Below are positions 1 through 6,043 of a stretch of 10,068 bases of DNA, one piece after another (position 1 is the first letter of the stretch; every line of letters starts with the position of its first letter). The DNA is from DATDOY01 sp035293045. Its GTDB lineage: Bacteria > Actinomycetota > Acidimicrobiia > IMCC26256 > JACPCJ01. The notes under the pieces were generated by a model, which ran no database searches, was not told the origin of the DNA, and saw only the letters and a list, made by a program, of their open reading frames with translations. The DNA lies in NCBI GenBank assembly GCA_035293045.1, contig DATDOY010000186.1, forward strand, positions 1 through 10,068. Direction: 5' to 3'. The position numbers and the translations under genes are program-made.

Positions 1-321
1 GGGGGGTGGTACGACTTCGACCCGGCGAACCTCAAGCCGGCGCGGGCGGGCGAGCTGGGGGCCGAGGTCGCCGCGCTCGCCGGGGGGGCCGACCGTCTCG
101 CCGAACGTGCCCTCGCCCTCGCCGCCGAGGGTCGGCTGCGACTGGCCGCGCACCTCGTCGAGTTCGCCGCCGCCGCCGCGCCCGACGACGCCGCGGTCCA
201 CGGCGCGCGCGCCGAGATCTACGAAGCCCGCGTCGCGGAGGAAACGGCGCTCATGGCCAAGGGCGTATTCGGAGCGGCGGCGCGCGAGTCGCGCGAGAAG
301 ATCGCGAAGGACGGCGGCTAA
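1..321 (+). CDS. Alkyl sulfatase-like MBL-fold hydrolase, C-terminal fragment (5' end outside window)
   Basis: Frame 1 is open from the first base to the TAA at 319-321, giving 106 residues with no start in the window. It opens with GGWYDFDPANLKP and continues with LAGGADRLAERALALAAEGRLR and a C-terminal helix ETALMAKGVFGAAARES. This pattern (GWYD..PANL, then GGAD, then an Ala-rich helical repeat) is that of the alkyl-sulfatase dimerisation domain, which follows the metallo-beta-lactamase domain in SdsA1/BDS1-type hydrolases. Those enzymes release sulfate from alkyl sulfates, but many actinobacterial relatives have no tested substrate. The metal-binding His motifs lie upstream of the window, so activity cannot be judged here. 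Its stop overlaps the stop of the convergent dehydrogenase gene. Family assignment is fairly good; substrate is unknown. Confidence 0.72.
   Translation, partial: GGWYDFDPANLKPARAGELGAEVAALAGGADRLAERALALAAEGRLRLAAHLVEFAAAAAPDDAAVHGARAEIYEARVAEETALMAKGVFGAAARESREKIAKDGG
318..321. other. Tail-to-tail stop codon overlap (CTAA)
   Basis: The four bases CTAA contain TAA for the plus-strand hydrolase (319-321) and, read on the minus strand, TAG for the dehydrogenase (318-320). There is no room for a conventional intergenic terminator between the two genes, so transcription of each must end inside the other or be limited by convergent collision. Confidence 0.95.
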
Positions 322-1154
322 CCCGAGAACCGGCGGATGATGGCTTCCTTGGCCTTGTCGGGCAAGACGCGGGTCAGGTTGCCCATGAGCTTGGCGTCCG
401 GGCCGACGAGGTAACGGTGGTTGGGGCGCCGCGCGAACAGCGCGTGCTCGACCGCCTTCGCGACCTTCTCCGGGCCAACCCCGCGCTTCTCGGCGTCGTG
501 ACGTCCCTTCTCGAACGACGCGATGTGCGGCTCGTAGTGTTCGAGGGCTTCCGGAGGGAGGTCGCGGCGCAGCCGCTCCATGGTCTCGTCGGCCTTGGCC
601 CAGATCGGGGTCTTGATCGCGCCGGGCTCCACGACGGCGACGTGCATTCCCCACGGATGGAGCTCGTGGCGAAGCGCCTCACCAATGCCTTCGATGGCGA
701 ACTTCGATGCCGCGTAGGGCCCCATCAGCGACGATCCGAGCCGTCCGCCCATCGAGCCGATGAAGACGATGCGGCCGCGGTCTTTGCGCAGAAGCGGGAG
801 CACTGCCCTGGTCACCGCGACTTGACCGATCACGTTCACTTCGAGTTGGTCACGCCACTCTTGGATGGGGAGGTACTCGAGCGGTCCCCCTCTTCCGATC
901 CCCGCGTTGTTGACGACGCCGGTGAGCGAACCGACGTCTTCGTCGATGGTCTTGGCCGCCGCCTCGATCTGCGCGTCGTCGGTGACGTCGAGGAACACCG
1001 GCACGAGGCGATCGGACGCCTCGGTGCGCAGCCGCTCGGCGTCCTCCTCCCTCCGCACACCCGCATATACGCGGTGGCCGAGGGCGTCGAGATGGAGAGC
1101 ACACGCCTCGCCGATGCCGGTCGAGGCGCCCGTGATGAGAATGGTCTTGGTCAT
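318..1154 (-). CDS. Classical short-chain dehydrogenase/reductase (SDR)
   Basis: A complete 278-residue NAD(P)-dependent oxidoreductase of the classical SDR family. The Rossmann nucleotide-binding motif TGASTGIG is at residues 8-15, an acidic DVT follows the fourth strand (56-58), NNAG is at 82-85, and the catalytic residues are Ser134, Tyr147 and Lys151 (YAASK at 147-151). EPGAIKTP (176-183) is the usual segment after strand six. The long C-terminal substrate region is like that of retinol/hydroxysteroid-type SDRs, but the substrate cannot be read from sequence. It is cytoplasmic, with no signal peptide or membrane segment. The ATG at 1154 is supported by the motif spacing (TGxxxGxG close to the N terminus). 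A GGAGGGG stretch lies about 15 bases upstream, rather far for a Shine-Dalgarno, while a -35/-10 pair sits at leaderless distance. The NTF2-like gene lies 65 bases upstream on the same strand, so cotranscription is possible. Confidence 0.95.
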   Translation of the reverse strand: MTKTILITGASTGIGEACALHLDALGHRVYAGVRREEDAERLRTEASDRLVPVFLDVTDDAQIEAAAKTIDEDVGSLTGVVNNAGIGRGGPLEYLPIQEWRDQLEVNVIGQVAVTRAVLPLLRKDRGRIVFIGSMGGRLGSSLMGPYAASKFAIEGIGEALRHELHPWGMHVAVVEPGAIKTPIWAKADETMERLRRDLPPEALEHYEPHIASFEKGRHDAEKRGVGPEKVAKAVEHALFARRPNHRYLVGPDAKLMGNLTRVLPDKAKEAIIRRFSG

Positions 1155-1162
1155 GGGGTGAG

Positions 1163-1191
1163 AGGCTTCCCCTCCGATGACCAGCGGTCAA
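1163..1191 (-). promoter_or_regulatory. Candidate promoter of the SDR gene, close to start
   Basis: On the minus strand TTGACC (1186-1191) is followed after exactly 17 bases by AAGCCT (1163-1168), a near match to the actinobacterial TAnnnT -10 box. The ATG comes 8 bases later. This geometry would start the transcript at or next to the ATG. It is a pattern match only; the gene could instead be read from the NTF2-like gene upstream. Confidence 0.35.
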
Positions 1192-1219
1192 GCCCGGCCG
1201 ACGGCGCTGGTTCCGCCAC

Positions 1220-1687
1220 TCAGTTATTGAACGGCGGCTCTGACCGGGGGACGTCCTCTTCCAAACCCGTCACCGGCGAGGCGTGGTGCACGACGAGGCG
1301 CCACGGGCTCATCGGCGACTCACCGTCCCGCACGAAGAGGTTGACCGCCTCCGCGGTGGCGTCGCCGAGGAGACTCTCGGCGATCTGGCCCCCGTGGGTT
1401 TGGTGGGCCTGAAGCACGTTCTCCTCGACGATCACCCACGCGACGTTGCCGTGCACTTCGACCTGCTGATCGGTCAGGAAGAACTGGATGAACGGCGTGC
1501 GTTCGAAAATGCTCGAGAACGACGCCTCGATCTGGCTCCATCCGCGCAGCGTCGGCCAGCCCGGGTGCGTGCAGGTCGCCCGCTCGGACCGCTCCCAGAC
1601 CGCGGTCATGGCGGCGAGGTCGCGGTTCTCGAACGCTTCATAGAAGGCCTGGTTGGCTTCGGCGACGGCCTTTTCGTCTTCGGTCAT
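1220..1687 (-). CDS. NTF2/SnoaL-like domain protein
   Basis: A 155-residue protein with the length and order of a single NTF2-like (SnoaL_3/DUF4440-type) alpha+beta barrel. The N-terminal helix AVAEANQAFYEAFENRD (7-23) is followed by LAAMTAVWERSE and the loop THPGWPTLRGWSQIEASF (40-57). The strands VEVHGNVAWVIVEENVL (76-92), AVNLFVRDG (114-122) and WRLVVHHASPV (129-139) then form the barrel. The fold makes small pockets used by some members for isomerase or hydrolase chemistry and by others only for binding; nothing here decides between these. The ATG at 1687 is preferred because GAAGG lies 6 bases upstream and the frame's earlier part is low-quality coding. A downstream neighbour on the same strand is the SDR gene. 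It is divergent from the lactone oxidase operon. Confidence 0.87.
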   Translation of the reverse strand: MTEDEKAVAEANQAFYEAFENRDLAAMTAVWERSERATCTHPGWPTLRGWSQIEASFSSIFERTPFIQFFLTDQQVEVHGNVAWVIVEENVLQAHQTHGGQIAESLLGDATAEAVNLFVRDGESPMSPWRLVVHHASPVTGLEEDVPRSEPPFNN

Positions 1688-1816
1688 GGCGCGCCTTCGA
1701 TCGTTGACGGGCGGCGTTCGACCCACGATGTTCCCACACCGCGGGGGGTCTGTCGTCCGGGCGAGGGCCAGGGTCGGGAGGGACCATGCGCGAACCGGGG
1801 CATAGGCTCCCCGCCG
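1688..1816. promoter_or_regulatory. Divergent intergenic region between NTF2-like and lactone oxidase genes
   Basis: These 129 bases separate two divergent transcription units, so at least one promoter in each direction is expected. On the plus strand TAGGCT at 1803-1808 ends 8 bases before the oxidase ATG, a leaderless arrangement. A second plus-strand candidate is TTGACG (1704-1709) with a 17-base spacer to GATGTT (1727-1732), which would give an approximately 75-base leader. I saw no convincing operator palindrome. Confidence 0.4.
1803..1808 (+). promoter_or_regulatory. -10 box TAGGCT, leaderless position
   Basis: TAGGCT fits TAnnnT and ends 8 bases before the ATG of the lactone oxidase gene. 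No purine-rich ribosome binding site lies between them. The matching -35 position (GGGACC at 1780-1785, 17-base spacer) shares only GACC with the sigma-70 type consensus. Confidence 0.45.
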
Positions 1817-3115
1817 ATGCCTACATGGAAGAACTGGTCGGGATACCAGGAATGCCAGCCCGCGGCCGTCGAGTCGCCCACGACCGACTCCGAGCTTGCC
1901 GAGGTCGTGAAGGTCGCCGAGCGCATGGGCCAGACGGTGAAGGTGATCGGCGCCGGCCATTCCTTCACCGACATCGCCTGCACCAACGGCCGCATGGTGC
2001 AACTCGACCACTACAACCGAGTCCTCGAGGCCGACCGCGAGTCGGGTCTCGTGACCGTGGAGGCGGGCATCACGATCGCCCAGCTCAACGAGCGCCTCGC
2101 CGAGGAGGGGTTGGCGATGCCCAACCTCGGCGACATCGCGTACCAGACCATCGCGGGTGCCATCTCGACGGCCACGCATGGCACGGGCACCAAGCTCGGG
2201 AACATCTCAACCCAGGTCGTCGGTCTCGAAATCATCGCCGGTGACGGATCGGTGGTCACCTGTTCGGCCGACGAGGAGCCAGAGGTGTTCCAGGCGGCAC
2301 GCGTGTCACTCGGGGCGCTCGGCATCCTGTCGAAGGTGACGCTGCAGTGCGTCCCCGCCTTCAACCTGTACGCCCTCGAGGAGCCGGGGAAGCTCGACGA
2401 CCTGCTGGTCGACCTCAACACCCTCGCCGACGACAACGACCATTTCGAGTTCTTCTGGTTCCCGCACACGGAGTGGTGCATCGTCAAGAAGAACAACCGG
2501 ACGGATGATCCGCCGCGCCCTCGCTCGTCGTGGAAGGCGTTCCGCGACGACATCATCCTGTCGAACGTCGTCTACGACGTCATCTCCCGGATCGGCCGAC
2601 GGTTCCCCGAGCGGATCCCGCAACTCGCCAACTACGTCGCCGGACAGTTGGGGCGGGTTCGCAAGACCGAGCGATCCGACAAGGTCTTCGCGAGCCCGCG
2701 CATCGTGCGGTTCAACGAGATGGAGTACGCGATTCCCCGCGCGGAAGTCGCGGGGGCACTCCGCGCCCTGCGCGAGGCGATCGACGAACGCTTCCTCGTG
2801 AACTTCCCCGTCGAGGTGCGCTTCGTGGCCGCCGACGACATCTTCCTGTCACCCTCGACCGGCCGCGAAACGGGCTACATCGCGGTGCACCTCTACAAGG
2901 GCATGGAGTTCGAGCCGTACTTCCGCGCCGTCGAGGACATCATGCGCGAGCGGGGCGGACGCCCCCACTGGGGCAAGCTGCATTTCCGCACGGCCGCCGA
3001 CCTCGCCCCCGCGTATCCCGACTGGGACCGGTTCGCCGCGGTGCGGCGGCGCCTCGATCCGCAGGGTCGGTTCGTCAACGCGTACACCGATCGAGTCCTC
3101 GGTCCCGTCGGGTGA
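1817..3115 (+). CDS. FAD-linked D-arabinono/L-gulono-1,4-lactone oxidase family protein
   Basis: A 432-residue flavoenzyme of the vanillyl-alcohol-oxidase superfamily. The PCMH-type FAD-binding domain fills about residues 12-180, with GAGHSFTDI at 45-53 (His48 is the position that carries covalent FAD in many relatives), VEAGITIAQLN (81-91), IAGAISTATHGTG (112-124) and VVGLEIIAGDGSVV (134-147). The ALO-type C-terminal domain ends with PHWGKLH (383-389) and DPQGRFVNAY (414-423), both hallmarks of aldonolactone oxidases. Such enzymes oxidise L-gulono-, L-galactono- or D-arabinono-1,4-lactone to ascorbate-type products, passing electrons to oxygen or to cytochrome/quinone acceptors. Length is close to that of the mycobacterial L-gulono-1,4-lactone dehydrogenase. 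It has no signal peptide. The ATG at 1817 is chosen because the N-terminal WKNWSGYQ matches the family's W.NWAGNQ start. No Shine-Dalgarno is present and a -10-like box lies 8 bases upstream. The gene overlaps the next hydrolase gene by 4 bases. The exact sugar lactone is unresolved. Confidence 0.9.
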   Translation: MPTWKNWSGYQECQPAAVESPTTDSELAEVVKVAERMGQTVKVIGAGHSFTDIACTNGRMVQLDHYNRVLEADRESGLVTVEAGITIAQLNERLAEEGLAMPNLGDIAYQTIAGAISTATHGTGTKLGNISTQVVGLEIIAGDGSVVTCSADEEPEVFQAARVSLGALGILSKVTLQCVPAFNLYALEEPGKLDDLLVDLNTLADDNDHFEFFWFPHTEWCIVKKNNRTDDPPRPRSSWKAFRDDIILSNVVYDVISRIGRRFPERIPQLANYVAGQLGRVRKTERSDKVFASPRIVRFNEMEYAIPRAEVAGALRALREAIDERFLVNFPVEVRFVAADDIFLSPSTGRETGYIAVHLYKGMEFEPYFRAVEDIMRERGGRPHWGKLHFRTAADLAPAYPDWDRFAAVRRRLDPQGRFVNAYTDRVLGPVG

Positions 3116-3999
3116 ACGAGCCGGTTTCGGTCGACACCCGGCGCTTCGACGCCGGGGGGCTCTTGCTCGCCGTGCACACGTGGGGCGCCTCCGACGCCGA
3201 CGGCGACGCCCGGCCCATCCTCCTCGCCCACTGCACGGGGTTCCATGGGATGGTGTGGCGTCCGGTGGCCGAGCGGTTGGTGGCGGCCGGGTTCTCGGTG
3301 TGGTCGTTCGACTTCCGTGGTCACGGAGACTCGGATGTTCCCGACACCGAGTACCGCTGGGACCACTTCGGCGACGACGTCCTCTCCGTGGTCGATCACG
3401 TCGGACTCGTCCTGCGGCCGGACCTGATCGGGGTGGGCCACTCCAAGGGTGGCGCCGCCCTCGTGCTCGCCGAGGCCGAACGCACCGGAACCTTCGAGCG
3501 ACTCTGGCTCTACGAGCCCGTGATCTTCCCCGGAGACCCTCCGCCGGGGCCGACGCGGGGCAATCAGCTGGCCGAATCCGCTCGCCGGCGTCGGGCCGAC
3601 TTCGACTCCCCCGACGAGGCGTTCGAGAATTTCGCCGCCAAGCCGCCGTTCAACACGCTCGCATCCGATGCGTTGCGCGCGTACGTCGACCACGGACTTC
3701 GCCAACGCGAGGACGGCCGCTTTGCGTTGAAGTGCCCCGGAGAGATGGAAGCGCGGATGTACGAGATGGGCTCGGCCCACGACGGCTTCAAGCGGCTCCC
3801 CGGGTTGACGTGCCCCGTGCGCTACGTATCGGGCAGCACGTCGCTGTCGATGCCCGAAGCGTTCACCCGGCCGTTGTCAGAACGCACCCCGAAGGGCTCA
3901 TTCGAGCGCGCCGAGGGCCTCGGCCACTTCGGGCCGATGGAGGATCCCGACGCCATCGTCGCGTCCATCCTCCGCTTCGCCGAACCAACCGCGGGCTAG
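3112..3999 (+). CDS. Alpha/beta-fold hydrolase
   Basis: A 295-residue protein beginning at a GTG whose last bases overlap the oxidase stop (GTGA, 3112-3115), so translation is probably coupled. The alpha/beta hydrolase core is clear: ILLAHCTGFHGMVW (36-49) supplies the oxyanion loop, WSFDFRGHGDSD (64-75) is the conserved strand-4 segment, and VGHSKGG (108-114) is the nucleophile elbow with Ser111. GLGHFGPMEDP (269-279) carries catalytic His272. The usual acid after strand seven is missing (YVSGSTSLSMPE, 238-249). Glu135 in LWLYEPV, after the sixth strand, is the likely replacement. No signal peptide or membrane segment is seen. The substrate is unknown; an ester or lactone linked to the preceding lactone oxidase is plausible from operon context only. 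The first in-frame ATG lies inside the conserved oxyanion loop, so the GTG start is secure. Confidence 0.88.
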   Translation: MNEPVSVDTRRFDAGGLLLAVHTWGASDADGDARPILLAHCTGFHGMVWRPVAERLVAAGFSVWSFDFRGHGDSDVPDTEYRWDHFGDDVLSVVDHVGLVLRPDLIGVGHSKGGAALVLAEAERTGTFERLWLYEPVIFPGDPPPGPTRGNQLAESARRRRADFDSPDEAFENFAAKPPFNTLASDALRAYVDHGLRQREDGRFALKCPGEMEARMYEMGSAHDGFKRLPGLTCPVRYVSGSTSLSMPEAFTRPLSERTPKGSFERAEGLGHFGPMEDPDAIVASILRFAEPTAG

Positions 4000-4011
4000 G
4001 ACTCCACCCCG

Positions 4012-4083
4012 GTTTCCTGTGCACTTTCCGTCGTGATTTCGCCCGTCGCGGCGCGATTTCACGACGGTTTCTGCACACCAAAC
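4012..4083. terminator. 72-base imperfect palindrome between convergent genes (bidirectional terminator or REP-like element)
   Basis: All arms share one axis between 4047 and 4048. Paired blocks are GTTT/AAAC (4012-4015 with 4080-4083), TGTGCA/TGCACA (4018-4023 with 4072-4077), CCGTCGTGA/TCACGACGG (4028-4036 with 4059-4067) and TCGC/GCGA (4039-4042 with 4053-4056). By my count 25 of 36 positions pair. It lies just after the hydrolase stop and 16 bases from the stop of the convergent LLM gene, the right place for a shared terminator. It lacks a long T tract on either strand, so an intrinsic terminator is not certain. The outer blocks and internal T-tract loops resemble repetitive extragenic palindromes. 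Confidence 0.5.
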
Positions 4084-4098
4084 GGCCGTGTGTGTTGG

Positions 4099-5109
4099 CT
4101 AGTCCGCCTTGAAGCCGGCCAGGACGGCGCGCCAACGGTCGGGGTCGAGGTGGTACGGCGCGTAGAAGCTGACGCGGTCGACGACATCCCCATACCGGGC
4201 GATGACCTTGGCCGGGAGTTCCTCCGGAGTTCCCTGCACCGCGAACACGTCGACGACGTCGTCGTCGATCAGAGCCCCCATCTCTACCCACCGGCCTTCC
4301 TTCGACAAGCGGTTCAGCTCCGGCTGCATGTCGCCCCACCCGTGCGCGTCGAGGACCACCCGGTAGGCCGGCGTCGAACCATAGAAGGCGATCTGTTGTT
4401 TGATGCCGTCGACCGCCGCGGCCATGTCCTCTTCGGTGTCTCCGGTGACGAGAAACGCGGGCAGGGAAATGTCGAAAGCTTCGAGGGTCTTCCCCACCTT
4501 CGCCAAGCCGCGCCCGACGGTGGGGATGATCGATTCGCGCATGTACTTCTCACTGGTGAGCGGATGCGCGATCAGGCCGTCGCACACTTCGCCGGCGACC
4601 TCGATCATGTGCGGCCCCACCGCCGCCAGGTACACCTTCGGCGGGCCGAACGGATTCGGGCCGGGGTCGAAGAACGGCGTCATGAGGGTGTGGGAGTAGA
4701 ACTCGCCGCGGAAGTCGAGCTTGGTGCGCTCGTTCCACGACTCCCAGATCGCCCGCATGGCGAGGACGAACTCACGCATCCGCGCCGCCGGCTGCGACCA
4801 CGGCATCGAGAAGCGCTTCTCGATGTGGGCCTTGATCTGGCTCCCGAGCCCCAGCGCGAACCGGCCCTGGGAATAGGTCTGGACGTCGTTGGCGATCTGC
4901 GCCAGCACCATGGGGTTGCGGGCGAAGGCGACGGCGATCCCCGTGGAGAGCTGCACCCGCTCGGTCGACGATGCCGCGAACAGCAACGGGAAGAAAGGAT
5001 CGTGGCTCGTCTCGGCCGAGATCAGACCGTCGTACCCGAGCGCTTCGAGCTCCCTGGCGTGGTCGGGAATGACCCGCAAATCGCCGCCAACGCCGCCGTC
5101 CACCAGCAT
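4099..5109 (-). CDS. LLM-class F420-dependent oxidoreductase
   Basis: A 336-residue luciferase-like (TIM-barrel) oxidoreductase expected to use reduced or oxidised coenzyme F420 for hydride transfer. Recognisable segments are ALGYDGLISAETSHDPFFPL (23-42), VQLSTGIAVAFARNPMVLAQIANDVQ (52-77), GRFALGLGSQIKAHIEKRFSMPW (82-104), MREFVLAMRAIWESW (111-125), VYLAAVGPHMIEVAGEVCDGLIAHP (159-183) and the C-terminal VSFYAPYHLDPDRW. LGLGSQIKAHIEKRFSMPW is diagnostic for the MSMEG_2256-type subgroup of F420 LLM enzymes. The physiological substrate of this subgroup is not known to me. I start it at the ATG at 5109 rather than the in-frame GTG at 5121, because TAGTGT lies 8 bases before the ATG and would overlap the GTG. 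It is monocistronic as seen, divergent from the nuclease gene and convergent with the hydrolase operon. Confidence 0.92.
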   Translation of the reverse strand: MLVDGGVGGDLRVIPDHARELEALGYDGLISAETSHDPFFPLLFAASSTERVQLSTGIAVAFARNPMVLAQIANDVQTYSQGRFALGLGSQIKAHIEKRFSMPWSQPAARMREFVLAMRAIWESWNERTKLDFRGEFYSHTLMTPFFDPGPNPFGPPKVYLAAVGPHMIEVAGEVCDGLIAHPLTSEKYMRESIIPTVGRGLAKVGKTLEAFDISLPAFLVTGDTEEDMAAAVDGIKQQIAFYGSTPAYRVVLDAHGWGDMQPELNRLSKEGRWVEMGALIDDDVVDVFAVQGTPEELPAKVIARYGDVVDRVSFYAPYHLDPDRWRAVLAGFKAD

Positions 5110-5179
5110 GGCTGCGCACACTATCGGCGCCGACCTGCCCTTCCCCGAAGCTGTCGCACCCGTGGGTTACGGTGCCTGT
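5110..5179. promoter_or_regulatory. Divergent promoter region, two leaderless-type -10 boxes
   Basis: In these 70 bases the minus strand has TAGTGT (5118-5123), 8 bases from the LLM gene ATG, and the plus strand has TACGGT (5168-5173), 6 bases from the nuclease ATG. Both fit TAnnnT, and neither gene has a Shine-Dalgarno sequence in the space left. No good -35 hexamer was found for either. Confidence 0.45.
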
Positions 5180-6013
5180 ATGGCGCTGGCCCGACCCCTC
5201 CCGACGACCCTCTCCCCGAGCAAGGTCAGCGCGTTCAAGAACTGCCCCCTCGCCTTCCGGTTCTCCGTGATCGACCGCATCCCGGAGCCGCCGTCGCCGG
5301 CCGCCTCCAAGGGCACCCTCGTGCACCGGGCAATGGAGCTGCTCATGCTGCGGAAGGCCGGCGAGCGCACGCTCGACGCAGCGCTCGGCGATCTCGCTAC
5401 GGCACGAGCCGAACTCGCGGAGCACCCCGAGTTCGCCGGGCTCGCCATGGCCGCCGACGACTGGGACCTCTTCTACGACGACGCCGAGCGTCTCGTGCGC
5501 AACGCCTTTGTCATCGAAGACCCCACCACGATCAACGCCGTCGGCCTCGAGGTCATGCTCAGCGTGCAGATCGACGGCGTCACCGTTCGCGGAATCATCG
5601 ACCGGCTCGAGATCGACGACGACGGCGAGTTCGTCGTCACCGACTACAAGACCGGGCGCACGCCCCGCGTGGGGTTCGAGAAACGCAACCTTTCGGGCGT
5701 CGAGTTCTACGCGCTGTTGTGCGAGTCGGTCCTCGGCAAGCTGCCGAAGCGGGTCCAGCTCCTCCACCTCGCCGAGCCCGAGGTGATCATCTACGAGCCT
5801 TCACCGGGCACGGTGCGGGGAGTTCGCCAGCGCACTGGGGCCATCTGGACCGCCGTCAAGCGCGCCTGCGCCACCGACGACTTCCGTCCACACCGCGGCC
5901 CGCTGTGCGACTGGTGCACGTTCAAGGCCTACTGCCCCGAATGGGGCGGCGATCCCGAGAGGGTGACGGAGTTGGTCACGGGAAGCTTCCAGGAGCGTCT
6001 CCCCGTCGGATAA
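5180..6013 (+). CDS. RecB-like PD-(D/E)XK nuclease with putative 4Fe-4S cluster
   Basis: A 277-residue stand-alone nuclease domain of the RecB/AddB/Cas4 class (PDDEXK_1). The sequence opens with LSPSKVSAFKNCPLAFRF (11-28), followed by KGTLVHRAME (44-53) with the metal-binding His49. The active-site core GIIDRLEIDDDGEFVVTDYKTGR (138-160) contains Asp141, Asp155 and Lys157. QLLHLAEPEVIIYEPSP (193-209) is the following beta region. Cys22 together with Cys243, Cys246 and Cys252 (CDWCTFKAYC) has the spacing of the AddB/Cas4-type Fe-S cluster that ties the N and C termini. No helicase domain is present. Similar small RecB-family proteins are common in actinobacterial genomes and are presumed to act in DNA repair or end processing; no Cas genes lie nearby, so a Cas4 role is not supported. 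The ATG at 5180 directly precedes the conserved N-terminal motif. Confidence 0.9.
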   Translation: MALARPLPTTLSPSKVSAFKNCPLAFRFSVIDRIPEPPSPAASKGTLVHRAMELLMLRKAGERTLDAALGDLATARAELAEHPEFAGLAMAADDWDLFYDDAERLVRNAFVIEDPTTINAVGLEVMLSVQIDGVTVRGIIDRLEIDDDGEFVVTDYKTGRTPRVGFEKRNLSGVEFYALLCESVLGKLPKRVQLLHLAEPEVIIYEPSPGTVRGVRQRTGAIWTAVKRACATDDFRPHRGPLCDWCTFKAYCPEWGGDPERVTELVTGSFQERLPVG

Positions 6014-6028
6014 TCGTCGGCCGCCCCG

Positions 6029-6034
6029 TAGACT
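6029..6034 (+). promoter_or_regulatory. -10 box TAGACT before the PAP2 gene, leaderless position
   Basis: TAGACT fits TAnnnT and ends 9 bases before the PAP2 ATG; no Shine-Dalgarno is present in TCGGCGGCC between them. The preceding nuclease stop is 30 bases upstream of the ATG, so readthrough from that gene is also possible. Confidence 0.4.
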
Positions 6035-6043
6035 TCGGCGGCC

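Noticed and set aside
6..1412. Long plus-strand open frame of 468 codons
   Set aside because: It is an Arg/Gly-rich antisense shadow of the dehydrogenase and NTF2-like genes plus an out-of-frame reading of the hydrolase end; real family motifs lie in the other frames.
2893..3780. Minus-strand open frame of 295 codons
   Set aside because: It is antisense to the end of the lactone oxidase and most of the alpha/beta hydrolase, both strongly supported by catalytic motifs; the frame shows no recognisable domain.
4078..4098. Small inverted repeat CCAA/TTGG next to the large palindrome
   Set aside because: Four-base arms around a 13-base loop are expected by chance, and the two T:A pairs make a weak stem.
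5110..5121. Alternative GTG start at 5121 for the LLM oxidoreductase
   Set aside because: It would add only four residues, has no ribosome binding site, and overlaps the TAGTGT box that sits at leaderless distance from the ATG at 5109.
5180..6013. Possible CRISPR-associated Cas4
   Set aside because: The nuclease has Cas4-like motifs, but there is no repeat array and no cas1, cas2 or other cas gene in the window; the general RecB-like class is the safer call.
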